DNA from: Diphasiastrum complanatum
Taxonomy: Eukaryota > Streptophyta > Lycopodiopsida > Lycopodiales > Lycopodiaceae
Assembly: GCA_029204225.1 (NCBI GenBank)
Contig: CM055111.1
Coordinates: forward strand, 19,969,003-20,033,002
Reading direction: 5' to 3'
DNA: 64,000 bases
In this document: positions 52,590 through 63,441 of the stretch, piece by piece
Position numbering within the stretch: position 1 is the first letter of the stretch
Layout of the letters: every line of letters begins with the position of its first letter
Notes under the pieces: model-generated
The model's database searches: none
Told to the model about the DNA's origin: nothing
What the model saw: the letters and a program-made list of their open reading frames with translations, nothing else
Translations under genes and position numbers: made by a program

Positions 52590-53130
52590 GATAGTTTGGC
52601 CCCGGTGCCCTCCTGACCACACGTTTTTTTTTTTTTTGTTTCTTTTTTAAAAACTACCTGCCTGAACGCCACATGTCCAGGTAGCCAGTTTATATCCCAT
52701 AAGCATTTCTACAAGGTACGGGGAGGGAATATATACAGAAACCCACCTAATCGCTAGCATGTGTGTGTGTGTGTGTGTGTGTGCATGGGTGCCCGGCGCC
52801 ACCCGCCGTGCCCGATGCCACTGCCCGGCGCCACCTGCAGGCTGCCCAGCGCCACCCGCCCTGTCCGAGACCGCGGCTCGGCGCCGTGGGTGCCCGTGGC
52901 CTGGGGCTGCCTGTCGAAAACCCTCACGCCAGCCACACCTCAAATTTTGGCGGGCACCCCCTTGCGGACACCCGTCAGCCGCTGGGGGGCACCGGGGCCA
53001 AACCCCTCCCACACAAGGGCCGTGCTTGTAAGTCCTAGCGGGTTAAAGCGGCCCGGATATCCACCCACACACACGTGAACAGGGAAGGTACTGGGAATGT
53101 ACGTAACCAACCCAACCCAACCACCACACC
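52590..53130 (-). mobile_element. GC-rich transposon relative, inverted
   Basis: Reading left to right it follows the reverse complement of the 7238-7748 element: a T/A-rich run (TTTTTTTTTTTTTTGTTTCT), ACTACCTGCCTG, AGTTTATATCCCATAAGCA, AACCCACCTAATCGCTAGCA, TGTGTGTG and then GCCCGGCGCCACC units (52792-52860). Much diverged outside these words and carrying its own (TG)n at 52759-52783. Terminal repeats and target duplication are not clear. It lies at the 3' edge of the EamA exon copy 2, as the first element lies at its 5' flank in copy 1. Confidence 0.6.
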
Positions 53131-53179
53131 CGGGGGCCTATTGCTTCTATGTATTTCATATTATCTATATAACTGAACT

Positions 53180-54083
53180 ATGCAATATTTCGCGAACAAA
53201 TTTTTTAGCACTCATTCGCCAATATCATAGACATGCTCTTCAGTGCCCAGAAAAGATGGAGATCCAACATCTACTGCCGGACTATGAACTATGGTACTGT
53301 ATTGTGGAGGTTTGAAAGAGTTAGTAAATATGGATAGACAATCCGTGTTCTTCTGAATCATGAATCATGAAATTTATGTCTTTAACAAGCCTCTCGGTTT
53401 GAGCAATATAGAACGGAGATTTTAGTTGAGATATCAACATGACTCATGGAACATGATCAGCACTGAGGAGGGTCAATACCAGGACATTTTTCATCAAATA
53501 GCCATGATCCGATCTAGAAAGATTCTGGCAAAAATTCAGGTGGCCATTTTCTGTCTTCTGTATCTTAAGGCCCAGATCTGTTTGGTACAGTTGAGAGCGA
53601 TTGGTAGGTTTTCGAGATGTCTTTGTTGGTCCACATAGTTGCTAGCAGAACCATCGGTCCTCCCAACAGTTCAAGATCGTTTGCAGATTTGTGTCGGAGA
53701 AGTGTAGAGAAAAGTGCACCCCAGACTGGAATAGTCATGTAAATGAAAGTGGTGACAGATGCATTCACACCATGCAGAGCTCGTATTTCCAACCAGCTGC
53801 ATAGTCCACCACAGACGAGACCATAGTAGATCAATGGAAACCATGGTAAAGGTTGAGCTAGCGTTGTGGAATCTAAGCCCCAATCACTAGAACTGGTGCG
53901 TAGATTGCATATCTCCCAAAAAGCGCTGAGAACAGTTAATACGGCTAACTGAATGGCATTTAAACGCTTTGCATTTAATGCTTTACCAATTCTGAGGACT
54001 TCTGCTCGAAATATTTGCAGAGCGAAAGTTAAAAAACTGGCGAAAACCCATGGGTTTCCACCTTGAGTGCGATATATACACAA
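53180..54083 (-). pseudogene. EamA transporter last-exon copy 2
   Basis: The minus-strand frame 54083-53565 reads GGNPWVFASFLTFALQIFRA, ALNAKRLNAIQLAVLTVLSA, NLRTSSSDWGLDSTTLAQP, LPWFPLIYYGLVCGGLCSWL, ALHGVNASVTTFIYMTIPVW and GALFSTLLRHKSAN: the complete second EamA domain in one frame. Trp occupies the site of the stop in the 43-kb gene. After MWTNKD the frame leaves the parent's tail and ends at 53565, but nucleotide similarity to the tail continues to about 53180 (GTTGGATCTCCAT, ACTGAAGAGCATGTC in reverse). Upstream exons are absent; upstream sequence is shared with copy 1 only. No evidence that it is expressed. Confidence 0.85.
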
Positions 54084-54753
54084 GGAACTTTTGATCGTTC
54101 CTATATAGGAAAAAAAAGGAGTTTTCCTAGAAAGAAATACACATAACTAGGAACTGTGCATTCACTAGGAAAAGTAAAACAATTCCTAGATTGACAATAT
54201 AGGAAAACTTTTCCTATATCGGAAAATTTTGACCAAGAATTTCCTAGAATAAGTATTTTACTATATAGAAAATTTTTAACAGAAAAGAATTAGTTTTCCT
54301 ATATAGATAAATAGCTTCCTTTGTTCAGTTGAAATATAGTAGCCAACTCTACTTGTCCCAAAGCATTAAATACGTTAAATATGGTGTCAGCTGTTGTTTG
54401 GTGGGGATAATCATATGGACTTCTCTCTGAAAAAAAACACACTTAGGCAACGCAAATTCCCAACTTAAACTATTAAAAAGCTCGCAGGCAAACCAGAACC
54501 GAGATGAGAATTCCCAACTAAAACAAAAATAAAGAAGAAGAAGGGAGAAGTTTAGAAGGAACAAACGATCTTGTATATAATGACGTAGAGAGTGAGAGTG
54601 ACCTCAAAGCATACGGTGGGCTGAAGCATCGCATCTCGAAATGGCACAAATCACAGTCATGAGTTTATTCAAACAAAACTAAGAGATACAGTCAATATTC
54701 CTTGCAGCAGCTTATAATGTAGAACTGAAGAAAGCCATTCATCAGTCGGTTAG
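54084..54753. repeat. Shared flank of EamA exon copies, with hairpin region
   Basis: Matches 7016-7237 plus 7758-8072, i.e. it is the empty site of the GC-rich insertion (CTCTACTTG once at about 54347-54355). CCTATATAGG lies at 54100-54109; an 11-bp-arm hairpin (ATATAGGAAAA-C-TTTTCCTATAT) lies at 54197-54219. Confidence 0.85.
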
Positions 54754-54760
54754 ACGCTAT

Positions 54761-55800
54761 AAGTCTGAATTAAGCGCAACTACTGATGAGCAACCACAAT
54801 AGCAATCTCTAATCAACTCTAAAGAAATGAGCTAGAATACTCAAGAGTGTCCAAGCCCGTAGGCTTGAGAGAGAACGCTAACTATTCAATACTTGATTCA
54901 TTATAATGTAGAAATATGAGCAGCTATTTATACTAAGCAAATGTGGCAACGTCCAATTGTAGGACAACTAATCAGGTCGTAGATCATAATGGCTAGTGGG
55001 CCATAGTGACTAAATATAAGTCTGAATTAAGCACAACTACTGATGACTATAACCACAATAGAAATCTCTAATCAACTCTAAAGAAATGAGCTAGAATACT
55101 CAAGAGTGTCCAAGCCCACAGGCTTGAGAGAGAACGCTAACTATTCAATACTTGATTCATTATAATGTAGAAATATGAGCAGCTATTTATACTAAGCAAA
55201 TGCGGCAACATCCAATAGTAGGACAACTAATTAGGTCGTAGATCATAATGGCTAGTGGGCCATAGTGAGTTGGCATCCATTTGGATCTTCCTGTAAATTT
55301 ACTTGCTATAAACTTAGGGCAAGTCTGTAGCTTTAAAACAAATCGAACAATAAATCGTCTTTCAACTGACACGAAATTTGTCGTTGACTGCCAATCAAAC
55401 GACACAAAATTTGTTGATGATGACACTAAATGTTGGAGCCACCTGTGAGCCATTTTTGAGTAATTATGTAGACTGTGTAAAAACATGAAGAAAGCTACAG
55501 GTCTGGATAAAAATTGGACGAAGATTAAGAAGTCGATTAGTAGGAGAATAATCCAAGACCTCATGCAACCTGGAATAGCAATTGCCCTCCTATTCTTGCA
55601 TTATAGCAGTCAAACACCATGCAAGTGCTCCCATGTACAATTATAGGTCTGGGCCCACATATGATGATTATAAATTACTTTACTGGTCAAGCCTGGAATG
55701 ACAAGGCATAATTAATAGCCACATGCACTGAAGTGACCGACTATCCATGTCAGGAATTATTCCGAATTCCTCATACTGGACATGGACGTAATAGTAATCA
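54761..55800 (+). repeat. Dispersed repeat Q, copy 3, with 257-bp tandem duplication
   Basis: Begins AAGTCTGAAT at 54761 and restarts at 55018, so the first 257 bp are doubled; it then continues like 109-805 and on to GGACGTAATAGTAA (55786) as in the inverted copy at 2787. It directly follows the EamA copy flank. Confidence 0.85.
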
Positions 55801-56280
55801 AGGTGGAGGAAGATTGGAGTCATTCGATTAGAACTTGACATGTTCCAGTTTGATCTTCTTTGATACTATCAATTTTTGTTGAGCGGTGTTAAGGTATGTT
55901 ATTCAATATGCAAATTTTAAATTTTGATTTGTTATTGTTTCAAGATGTTGAATGTTACAATGGTTGTAATTGAAACAAATCTATTCCAATGGTTGTAGAT
56001 GAAACAAATGTTGATATAGTATTGGAGCTGAAGCCGCAATGTCGCAATGGCTTCAAAATTTGAGCAGACAACTTCTCGCTCAATCATTTTGTCGGAACCG
56101 ATGTTATCTCATATTCCTAAAAAACCTATATTAGATCTTCTTTTGTATACTACAAACAATAAGAGTTATATATCTTTTAATGATATAGAAGATATTTTTT
56201 ATTTGAGAGAAGAAGTCTTTTCTATTTTTGCAAAAGAATTGGTTGAATTTTCAATATTATAGATTATAGTTACGATGATC
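55801..56280. other. No gene recognised
   Basis: A 71-codon plus-strand frame (56047-56262; SKFEQTTSRSIILSEPMLSH, NNKSYISFNDIEDIFYLREE) is open but unrecognised. Upstream AT-rich sequence shows nothing. Confidence 0.35.
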
Positions 56281-57235
56281 TTGAAAGCAAGATTCAGCAG
56301 CTTATGACCTCAAGATCCACATTGTGGATGAGAAGACAGCCTTCTTGCATGGCGAATTAGGCGAGGAGGTCTACATGGATCAATCCCCAAGATATGTCTC
56401 GAATTCACTTCCTGACTATGCATGTAGAATGCATAGAAGCATCTACAGTCTGAAACAATCAGCCCGACAATGGTACAAGAAGAAAGATCAAGCCCTGAAA
56501 TCATTAGGATTCAAGCCTTTCTTGGTTGTATATGTCAGAGTTATAGATGGGCAGATCATCATTGTGGCTGTGTATGTGGATGACACTATGATAAGTGAGC
56601 AGCTAATTGCTGAAGTAAAGGCAGACATCTCGAAACATTTCGAGATCGTGGATCTGGGAGAAGCCAGGTGTTACCTAGGCTTGCAAATTGAAAGGGACTA
56701 TGAGGGAGGTAAGTTATACCTTCACCAGTCTAGATACACCCAGAAGATCCTAGAGGACTTTGGGATGCTGAACTGCAAAGGAGCGAACACTCCAATGCTC
56801 GCAGGGACGGTGCTGACGAATGATGACTGTCCAAAGATTGAGGAAGAGAGAGAACATATGTAGCTCACACCTTAGAGGAAGCTGATAGAATCACTGATGT
56901 ACCTTGTTGACAATATACGTCCTGATATTGCTTATGCAGTATTCAGGATGAGCCAATTCTGCTCGAATCCAAGCTCGACACATTGGAAGATTGCAAAATG
57001 AATTTTGCAATATCTTCAATTAACGAGGGATTATGGCTTGTGTTATTGTCATGGTGCATGCTTCAGGATACTTTCCTACAACGACGCTAGCTGGGCATCT
57101 CTCAAGGACGACTGTAAAAGCGTCTCGGGAGGATGCACCATCGCATCAGGAGCAGTAGTTCTCTGGGTCAGCAAGAAGCAGACCGTTGTAGCCCAATCAT
57201 CTTGTGAAGCAGAATATGTTGCCAATGCACTGCAT
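56281..57235 (+). pseudogene. Copia RT/RNase H (family A), second copy
   Basis: Closely related to 36630-37520. Reads HIVDEKTAFLHGELGEEVYM, SIYSLKQSARQWYKKKDQAL, IIIVAVYVDDTMISEQLIAE (YVDD intact, but four following residues deleted relative to the 36.9-kb copy), CYLGLQIERDYEGGKLYLHQ, then stops at 56861, 56874 and 57000, and RNase H YNDASWASLKDDCKSVSGGC and SKKQTVVAQSSCEAEYV. It breaks at 57217 into the LTR segment. Confidence 0.88.
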
Positions 57236-57594
57236 GGATTTGCATGCAGTGCATGAAGAAAGCAGGGGAAATTCAATATAGATAATTTCTCTTGTTGTGT
57301 CTGATCTAGTATGCAAATGCTTCTGTTGTTAATTATGTTTTTGAGTTTTTTTTTTTCTCGTTCATTATAATTTTGCACCTTGGTTGAAACTATGTTGAAT
57401 GCTGCATTAATTTTATAAACGTAGATCAGCAGAGCAGCCTGACTACATTCTGGAGGATTTAGGGAGTGATTCAGTTGGCAGTGTCCAGTGATCACATCTG
57501 AACTTCATCCGAGTCGCAAGAGGATTGTGGTTCCTTCGCGGAAGGTTCGCGACTGCAAAACCCAAATCGCGATACACGAACTTGATTCCTCATC
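57217..57594 (+). repeat. LTR part of copia family A
   Basis: Starts at GCCAATGCACTGCATGG and ends TTCCTCATCA. The same start and end are seen at 45070-45420. No primer site follows, as expected for a 3' LTR, but the element lacks the last part of RNase H and any polypurine tract, so this is a recombined end. Confidence 0.65.
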
Positions 57595-57849
57595 AAGAAC
57601 GTCACACAAAACATCGCGAGTTCTAACCTAAATATAAATTTACAAAGTGCAAGTAGGCTTTTACATGAATTTAGGCACTATAACACATTTACATGTACAA
57701 TATAAACAATAATTTTGGATAATGTGGGATCATGAGGCTCCACATATCCCCTTCCTCAGCTGTGCAGTGGCTCGCAAACAAATTGCTTACAATCTTCTTT
57801 GTCACTTTCTGCTGGCTGGCTTTCTATGGAAAATAGCTTTTGCTCGGAC

Positions 57850-60560
57850 TTCATTTCATTCATTGACTTGCTCTAAGGTCATCTCTTTTGTAGCAAGGTA
57901 GTAATTGTTCTTCTGGTTGTAATCTTTCTGAAATGATAAATTCGAATAACCTCCCATTCCTTGATTTCCCAATGGTGCAAGGGGCTTGTCGATCAATGTG
58001 TTATTTTCAAGATGAGTGTACCAACTATACCCAGACAAGATTGCAGACATCTCAGCAGAAGGGACAATTAGTGAGAGGGCTGCATATGTATATTCTAGGA
58101 ATTTTTCTTTAATGTACAATTGTTGAATGGACAAAAGGGCATATGAAATGAGAGAACCAATATTTACATAATTGTAAGTATAGTATGGTCTGGTTATTGG
58201 GTTAGTGGAGCGAAGTATATCATCTGCTTTAACTTCCTCCAAATAATGAGAATAATTAGCTTCCCAATCTGTGTAGATTTCCCACAGATCAGGGAATAAT
58301 AGTTGACTAGAGAACTTGGAAGGAGTTGGATCAGGGCTAGGAACTACTCAATTGACATCAAAAATGTTAATTGAGTCTAGCTTATTCCGATACTCATCCA
58401 AAGCTAGAAAAGTATTGTTTTCAAATGGTTTTAGATATTCTAGAATATATATATGCAAAGATCTTGTAACAACATGGATATAGTTAATTTGCACATTGAG
58501 CTTATTCTGAACAATGGCAAGAGCAAAGATACCTTTTTGGTGCACTGTTAGTTTGGCCCAAAAAGTGTTTAGGCTAGAAAAAATCCAAGGGCTTTCCCAT
58601 TGTTCTTTTGTATAACCAAAAAGTTTAGGTAAAAGAAGGTAATCCATTCTCCACTGGAGTTCTGGACTATTAAAAGGTAGAAGAAAAAATGTTAGTTCTT
58701 GTTGGAATGTCTGAAATTCAGTCTTTAGTAGTGAATACACTACCTTGTTCTTCCTCTCGACAACTCCACTGTCAGCCTGCTACGAAATGATTGCTAGATT
58801 TGTTGGTTGGTCTACAGAAGCTATGTCACTGATTGCTTTTGGCTTCTCAGCATCCCCAAGGTCAGTGTGCACATCTTGATCTTTATGGATTTGCTTAGAA
58901 ACAATATCTGTCTAGATGGCCTTCTTTGATGTATCTTTAGCTGGATCATCCATCTGCGTTGACTGATCTTGGTGCTGGACATGTTCTTTATCTTCAAAAT
59001 TCTAGATTTGGCTTGATTGAAACTTAGCCTCTTCCAGCTCTTCTTTCAATTTTTCATGTGAAACCTTCTAGGGTTGCAAATATTGCAGTTGGAAGGTCTG
59101 GATAATTTTTTCTTGAATACCTTTCCAAGTTGTTGGGCCAATCCTGTATCTCCCATGAGATACCCAAGCTCCCAATGTGACTTCGACACTTATCCGCCAT
59201 AGAATTGTCTCTTCGGCTTGTTTCTTATAGATTTGGTTGCCTTTCCTCAGCAGAGTCTGTAGAATTCTACAGCTAGGCAACAGAGTCTCGAAGCTGTTTT
59301 GATTTGCTTGGGCACTCTCCTTGTTGGTAATGGCATTGTTGAGTTTGTCCCTCAGCTCCTCGTTACTACTCTGCAAAGTAGCTCGTGCATGTCTTTCCTC
59401 CTGCAAAAAATCCTGCAAGGTCTGGATCTGCTTCTTGAGTAATAGATTTTCATTTTCAAAAGCATTGGACTACCCTTGAATTGCTTCAAGTACCTCCAGC
59501 GTAGCATCATGTCTACCTTTTGCTTCTTCGAGGGCTGTATCTTTCTTGATCAGCTCTGCTTGGGCTGCTTCAAGCTCTTTGCTCTTGTGTGACAACTTAG
59601 CCTTGATTTCTTTCAGCTCCTTATTCTTCTGGATTAGGTCTGTTCAAATGGAATCATATTTTGATCCAAGCTTCCTTGAGACTTTCTCTAGGCTGACAAA
59701 ATGTTGAATGGTTGCCTATGTGTCTGACAACAATGTACCAAAAGTCTTCACATATAATTTTTCATCAAGAATTGGTGCCTCGACATCACTTTCACTTTCT
59801 TGCTGAATATCAAAAATTCATTCTTCTTCTTGTGTTGGCTTCTGCTAGATATCTTCTTGGTTCTGTTCCTGCTCAACAACATTTTTTGTTTCTTCTTCCA
59901 TTTCTTGGCTCCTTTCTGCATTGGAAGGTGGCTTATATTGCGATGACACAGAGGACATCCTCACCGAGCTCCCTTGGTGTTGGCTTGATGATGATGATGC
60001 CATCTCTATAGTGGTTGCCTTTGATGCTTGCATTTGGAAATCAGCCTCAACTGAAGGGACTAACCCTGGTAGCACCGGTGCAATTCTAATATCTTCAACA
60101 CAGTTAACACACCGGCATGCATACATAGAATACCAAATTGCAAATCAAGCCTAGAAAACTGATTAATCTTTACTAACTGACAGAATTGCTTAAAAGCAAT
60201 CTATCCGAAGGCAATGGATTCTCTGTTCAGGGCTATCAGCAAGTGTCTCATATTCGTGTTAGAAATGGTATACTCTTACTCCAATAAGAAAAAAGAAGCA
60301 AGAGCGAATTGCACAAAACTTTTGAGATTGGGGTCTCTGATATAACAGAGTTTATGTCCCGTTTTCTTGAGATAAGCTTCTTCCTGAAAAACTCCGCTCT
60401 CAGTGATAAAGTCGGGCTTTGTCCATAGGCAAACCTAAGGCATGATAGTAAATTCCTTCTGTAATAATGATCTCTTGATTCCAGACAGTGGTGGAAATGT
60501 GTCCTTCCTCTGTCTCGTTCAGATTTTGGATCAACTCATGGCACACATCCATAAGGATTA
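57850..60560 (-). pseudogene. Long extra coding region downstream of gypsy integrase
   Basis: Same strand as the integrase and following it. From right to left: LVQFDPSVILMDVCHELIQN and TTVWNQEIIITEGIYYHALG (60360-60600), a gap with stops, a Gln/Glu/Ser-rich part (59845-60126), a long coiled coil (about 59400-59660; LKEIKAKLSHKSKELEAAQA-like, then QDFLQEERHARATLQSSNEE), a conserved part TILWRISVEVTLGAWVSHGR (59180), and two long frames, 58740-58348 (YLLLPKLFGYTKEQWESPWI, LNTFWAKLTVHQKGIFALAI) and 58242-57856 (YALLSIQQLYIKEKFLEYTY, YSWYTHLENNTLIDKPLAPL). A second copy of the middle lies at 17669-18180. No enzyme motif. Ty3/gypsy elements with additional ORFs after integrase are known in plants; what this one does I cannot say. 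About six stops or shifts. Confidence 0.6.
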
Positions 60561-60586
60561 CTGAGGGATCAAATTGAACAAGCCCT

Positions 60587-61520
60587 TCAATCCGTGCTCA
60601 TATAGCTAATGGTTGTAAAACCGGTAAGATTGTTTTTGGATGCGTTTTGAACACAATCACCATAATGCTCGTAATGGTAAACTAGCGGGTAATCAAGTAA
60701 ATGTCCTTCAAGATCGACTAACTGAAGTGATCCATTGTTAAAAACTTCTATGACTTTGTAAGGTCCCATGCATCTGGTATATAATTTCTCAGGAAACAAC
60801 ATGTCTCTGTTATCATACAGAAGCACGTAGTCCCCTCAATTGATATTTGTTTTTTTAATGGATTGGTCGAAAATTTCTTTTCTTTTAATCTAAACTCGTT
60901 CAGTCTCGATTGATGAAAGAGGATGATCATCCTCCAGTTGCGTCAAAGATATCATTCACTCCCGGAGACTATCGTGTTCATCCATTTGCTCTTCATTACT
61001 AATGCGAAACGTCGGAACTTCGAATTCTATTGGTAATATGGGATGCATTCCATACACAAGATAGTATGGAGTCTGCCTAGTTGTAATCTTTTCGGCAGTT
61101 CTATATGTCCATAAGACAGAAGGTAACTTCTGATCGCAATCAGAAGAATGCGTTTCCGTTACTTTATTCAGAATTTTACACAAAATTCTGTTTGCCCGCT
61201 CCGTAAGCCCAATCGCTTTTGGATTATATGGAGTGGTTTGGCGATGCGTAATAGAAAAGTATGACAACATGACCTCGATGATTTGATTAAGGAAATGGGT
61301 TTCCCTATCGCTAATGAGTTCTAAGGGACATCCATATCGTGTGATAATGTTTTGGAATAAAAACTTTGCTATAGTCTTAGCATCGTTTTTAACTATGGCT
61401 TTGGCCTCTACCATCGTGGTAGCATAGTCCGTAGCAACGAAATTGTAACATCGACGAGTTTTACGAGTGATCGGTTTGATAGGCCCTACAAAATCTATCC
61501 CCCACTTCTCAAAAGGCACT
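60587..61520 (-). pseudogene. Ty3/gypsy integrase, C-terminal two thirds
   Basis: Minus-strand frame 61519-60956 reads PFEKWGIDFVGPIKPITRKT, FVATDYATTMVEAKAIVKND, RYGCPLELISDRETHFLNQI and PYNPKAIGLTERANRILCKI, so Asp (GID), Asp (SDRE) and Glu (TERAN) of the integrase triad are present. A stop near 60960 and two more follow; then the frame with GDYVLLYDNRDMLFPEKLYT and CMGPYKVIEVFNNGSLQLVD shows the C-terminal GPY module. The N-terminal zinc finger and RT/RNase H are cut off at 61521 by a copia fragment on the other strand. The region continues into the extra coding region at 57.9-60.6 kb. Confidence 0.88.
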
Positions 61521-61713
61521 AAGGGAATAATTGGAGTAAGTGAGGGAGAGAGTGCAAGCCAAAGAGATCAGGCTCCAACATGTGCCATCATCAAGTTGCT
61601 TGGCTGATTTGTTTACTAAATATTTACCTAAAGATTCATTTGTCAAGGTTAGATCTTCAATTGGATTGATTGATAAAAGCATTATTGTTTCCAAGGCTAT
61701 ATTTGAGGAGGAG
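61521..61713 (+). pseudogene. Copia RNase H tail and polypurine tract
   Basis: Plus strand reads QAKEIRLQHVPSSSCLADLF and TKYLPKDSFVKVRSSIGLID, the end of copia RNase H. GAGGAGGAG (61705-61713) is the polypurine tract right before the LTR. Confidence 0.85.
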
Positions 61714-62311
61714 TGTGAAAAATTGCCAACTTTGGCAAATGTAGCCATGTAGCATATCGTATATTTTTGTCTGTAATTGGATTCCACACATGTATGGCCA
61801 AAGTGCCATGTGGCAATCTACTCCTAAAGTAGGTTAGCTCGATCCAAAAGAAGTGGTTGTGTCTATTTAGTAGAGATCCCTACTTTATAGGATCTAGACC
61901 TTGATTTATGATGAGATTTTGACCAACTAGCTATCTATCAAGCATGACTCTAGGAAATAGGCGAGGGTTTCATTTTAGGGCAAGAAGGTTGAGATAAACT
62001 CCTTATTACATTCTAGAAATTCACCTAACTTTACAAAGGAAGTGAGTTTTGCTATGTATTCCATCTCTCCATAGTGAGAAGATAGATTATTTTTGGAGCA
62101 CATTGGCAATTTCAGATTTGCTCTGTATGTGCATTTTTTTTTCTTTGCTCCAAATGAAACCAACACTTAATACACTTCAAACATTGTCTACAGGCCATAC
62201 AACAGGCTTCTCTTCAGACATGTGGGCTCGGATCTATGTTCTTGATCTTTGATTTGATTATCAATGCTTGTTATTTGTCAAATTGCCAATCTAGATCAAG
62301 ATTTTGTTGAC
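61714..62311 (+). repeat. 3' LTR of plus-strand copia, truncated
   Basis: Starts TGTGAAAAATTGCC. The part at 62215-62311 (ATGTGGGCTC ... GATTTTGTTGACTAG) is the same, in sense direction, as the minus-strand LTR at 63520-63640. It ends at GACTAG where minus-strand gag begins. Confidence 0.75.
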
Positions 62312-62810
62312 TAGCTTTGGACCAAATTTGAAAAATCATTTCCTAGACCATTAAGGACAATCTATACAAGCTCTCCATCTTGAATATTCTCTCCAATGGA
62401 AGCCAACTCCCTGTTTAGAGACTTGATTCTAAGCACATCATCAGGTGCACTCTCCTCACTTCTCTTAATGCTTTGCAAAATTTGATTTCTAAGCATAAGT
62501 ACTCTAGAAGTGTTTCTAGATTCATAGATTGATTTTAAATAGTTCCAAGCCTCTTTAGCACTTGTACATGATGATTGTTCTCTCAAAAGCTCGTTGCTCA
62601 AATTCATCCTCACACAATGAAGTGCAAGCCTAAATCTCTTTTTGTATCTCACTAACTCCTGTGCAGCTAGAGGTTCATCTTCATCCTCAATCAAGAACTC
62701 ATAAAGTCTTGGAGCACCATTAGTGACTCCATCCTAACCTTCAAAATAGCATAATTAGTAGAATTCAATCTCTCACTAGCTTCTAGAAGGTATGCTCCAA
62801 TAGATCCCAT
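62312..62810 (-). pseudogene. Copia gag N-terminal part, broken
   Basis: Minus-strand ATG at 62808-62810: MGSIGAYLLEASERLNSTNY, ILKVRMESLMVLQ, then a frameshift at about 62695 to LIEDEDEPLAAQELVRYKKR, LRIKSLNRELASIGENIQDG and ELV, a stop (the codon is Gln in relatives), and IVLNGLGNDFSNLVQS. Gag ends at 62312 against an LTR of opposite direction. The zinc knuckle and everything beyond are missing. Family close to the elements at 3.3-5.0 and 10.2-13.9 kb. Confidence 0.85.
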
Positions 62811-63429
62811 CTTACTAGTGAATTCTACACACAAGAAATAGATTTGATTAACTTTGAAACTCACAAAGGTCTCACACTTGTAGTGTTTCACTCAAATTAA
62901 ATTTTTAATCCAACAAATGGACTTATAATCTCAGTTCTGTCACTCCCTCACGAAGTTGAAATGAAGATAAGATGATGTGAAATCTACTTTCAAACAAATC
63001 TTGCCAATCTTGGCTATTTTGGGACAAAGAAATGACTTAATCTCCCTCACACCTCTTGATGTACTTTCAAGACCTGTAAGTGACTTTAATAGGACTTGAT
63101 TTCAGCCTTAATTATTTAGATTTCATGAATCAAATTCAAATCTAATCAATGGCACTCAAACTTGGTAGTTTATTCTAGGATTTCCACTAATAATCACATC
63201 AAGATCTCTCAAATTCAATTTTCAATGATCAAATAAATATCATACATTAATTGCAAGTTCAGAGATGCTCACACGTGTGAACAATATGGATTTTGAACCC
63301 TACAAAGTTTGGAATCAAATCCCCTCACCAAACCTTAGCTTCTAGCTCGCCCTCACAAAACTAGTTTTTAGCACCAATACTTGCTAAAAATGGATTTGAT
63401 TTGATCAATGATTCAAGCCCTTGTACTTG
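62811..63429 (-). other. Leader of the minus-strand copia
   Basis: AT-rich sequence between primer site and gag. Contains the 12-bp palindrome TCACACGTGTGA at 63269-63280. Confidence 0.55.
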
Positions 63430-63441
63430 GATCTGATACCA
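63430..63441 (-). promoter_or_regulatory. Primer-binding site, altered
   Basis: Minus strand TGGTATCAGATC, one base different from the standard TGGTATCAGAGC, immediately inside the LTR boundary. Confidence 0.75.

Noticed and set aside
52754-53078. Cys/Val and Pro-rich frames around the (TG)n run
   Set aside because: Low-complexity translation of TG repeats and GC-rich units.
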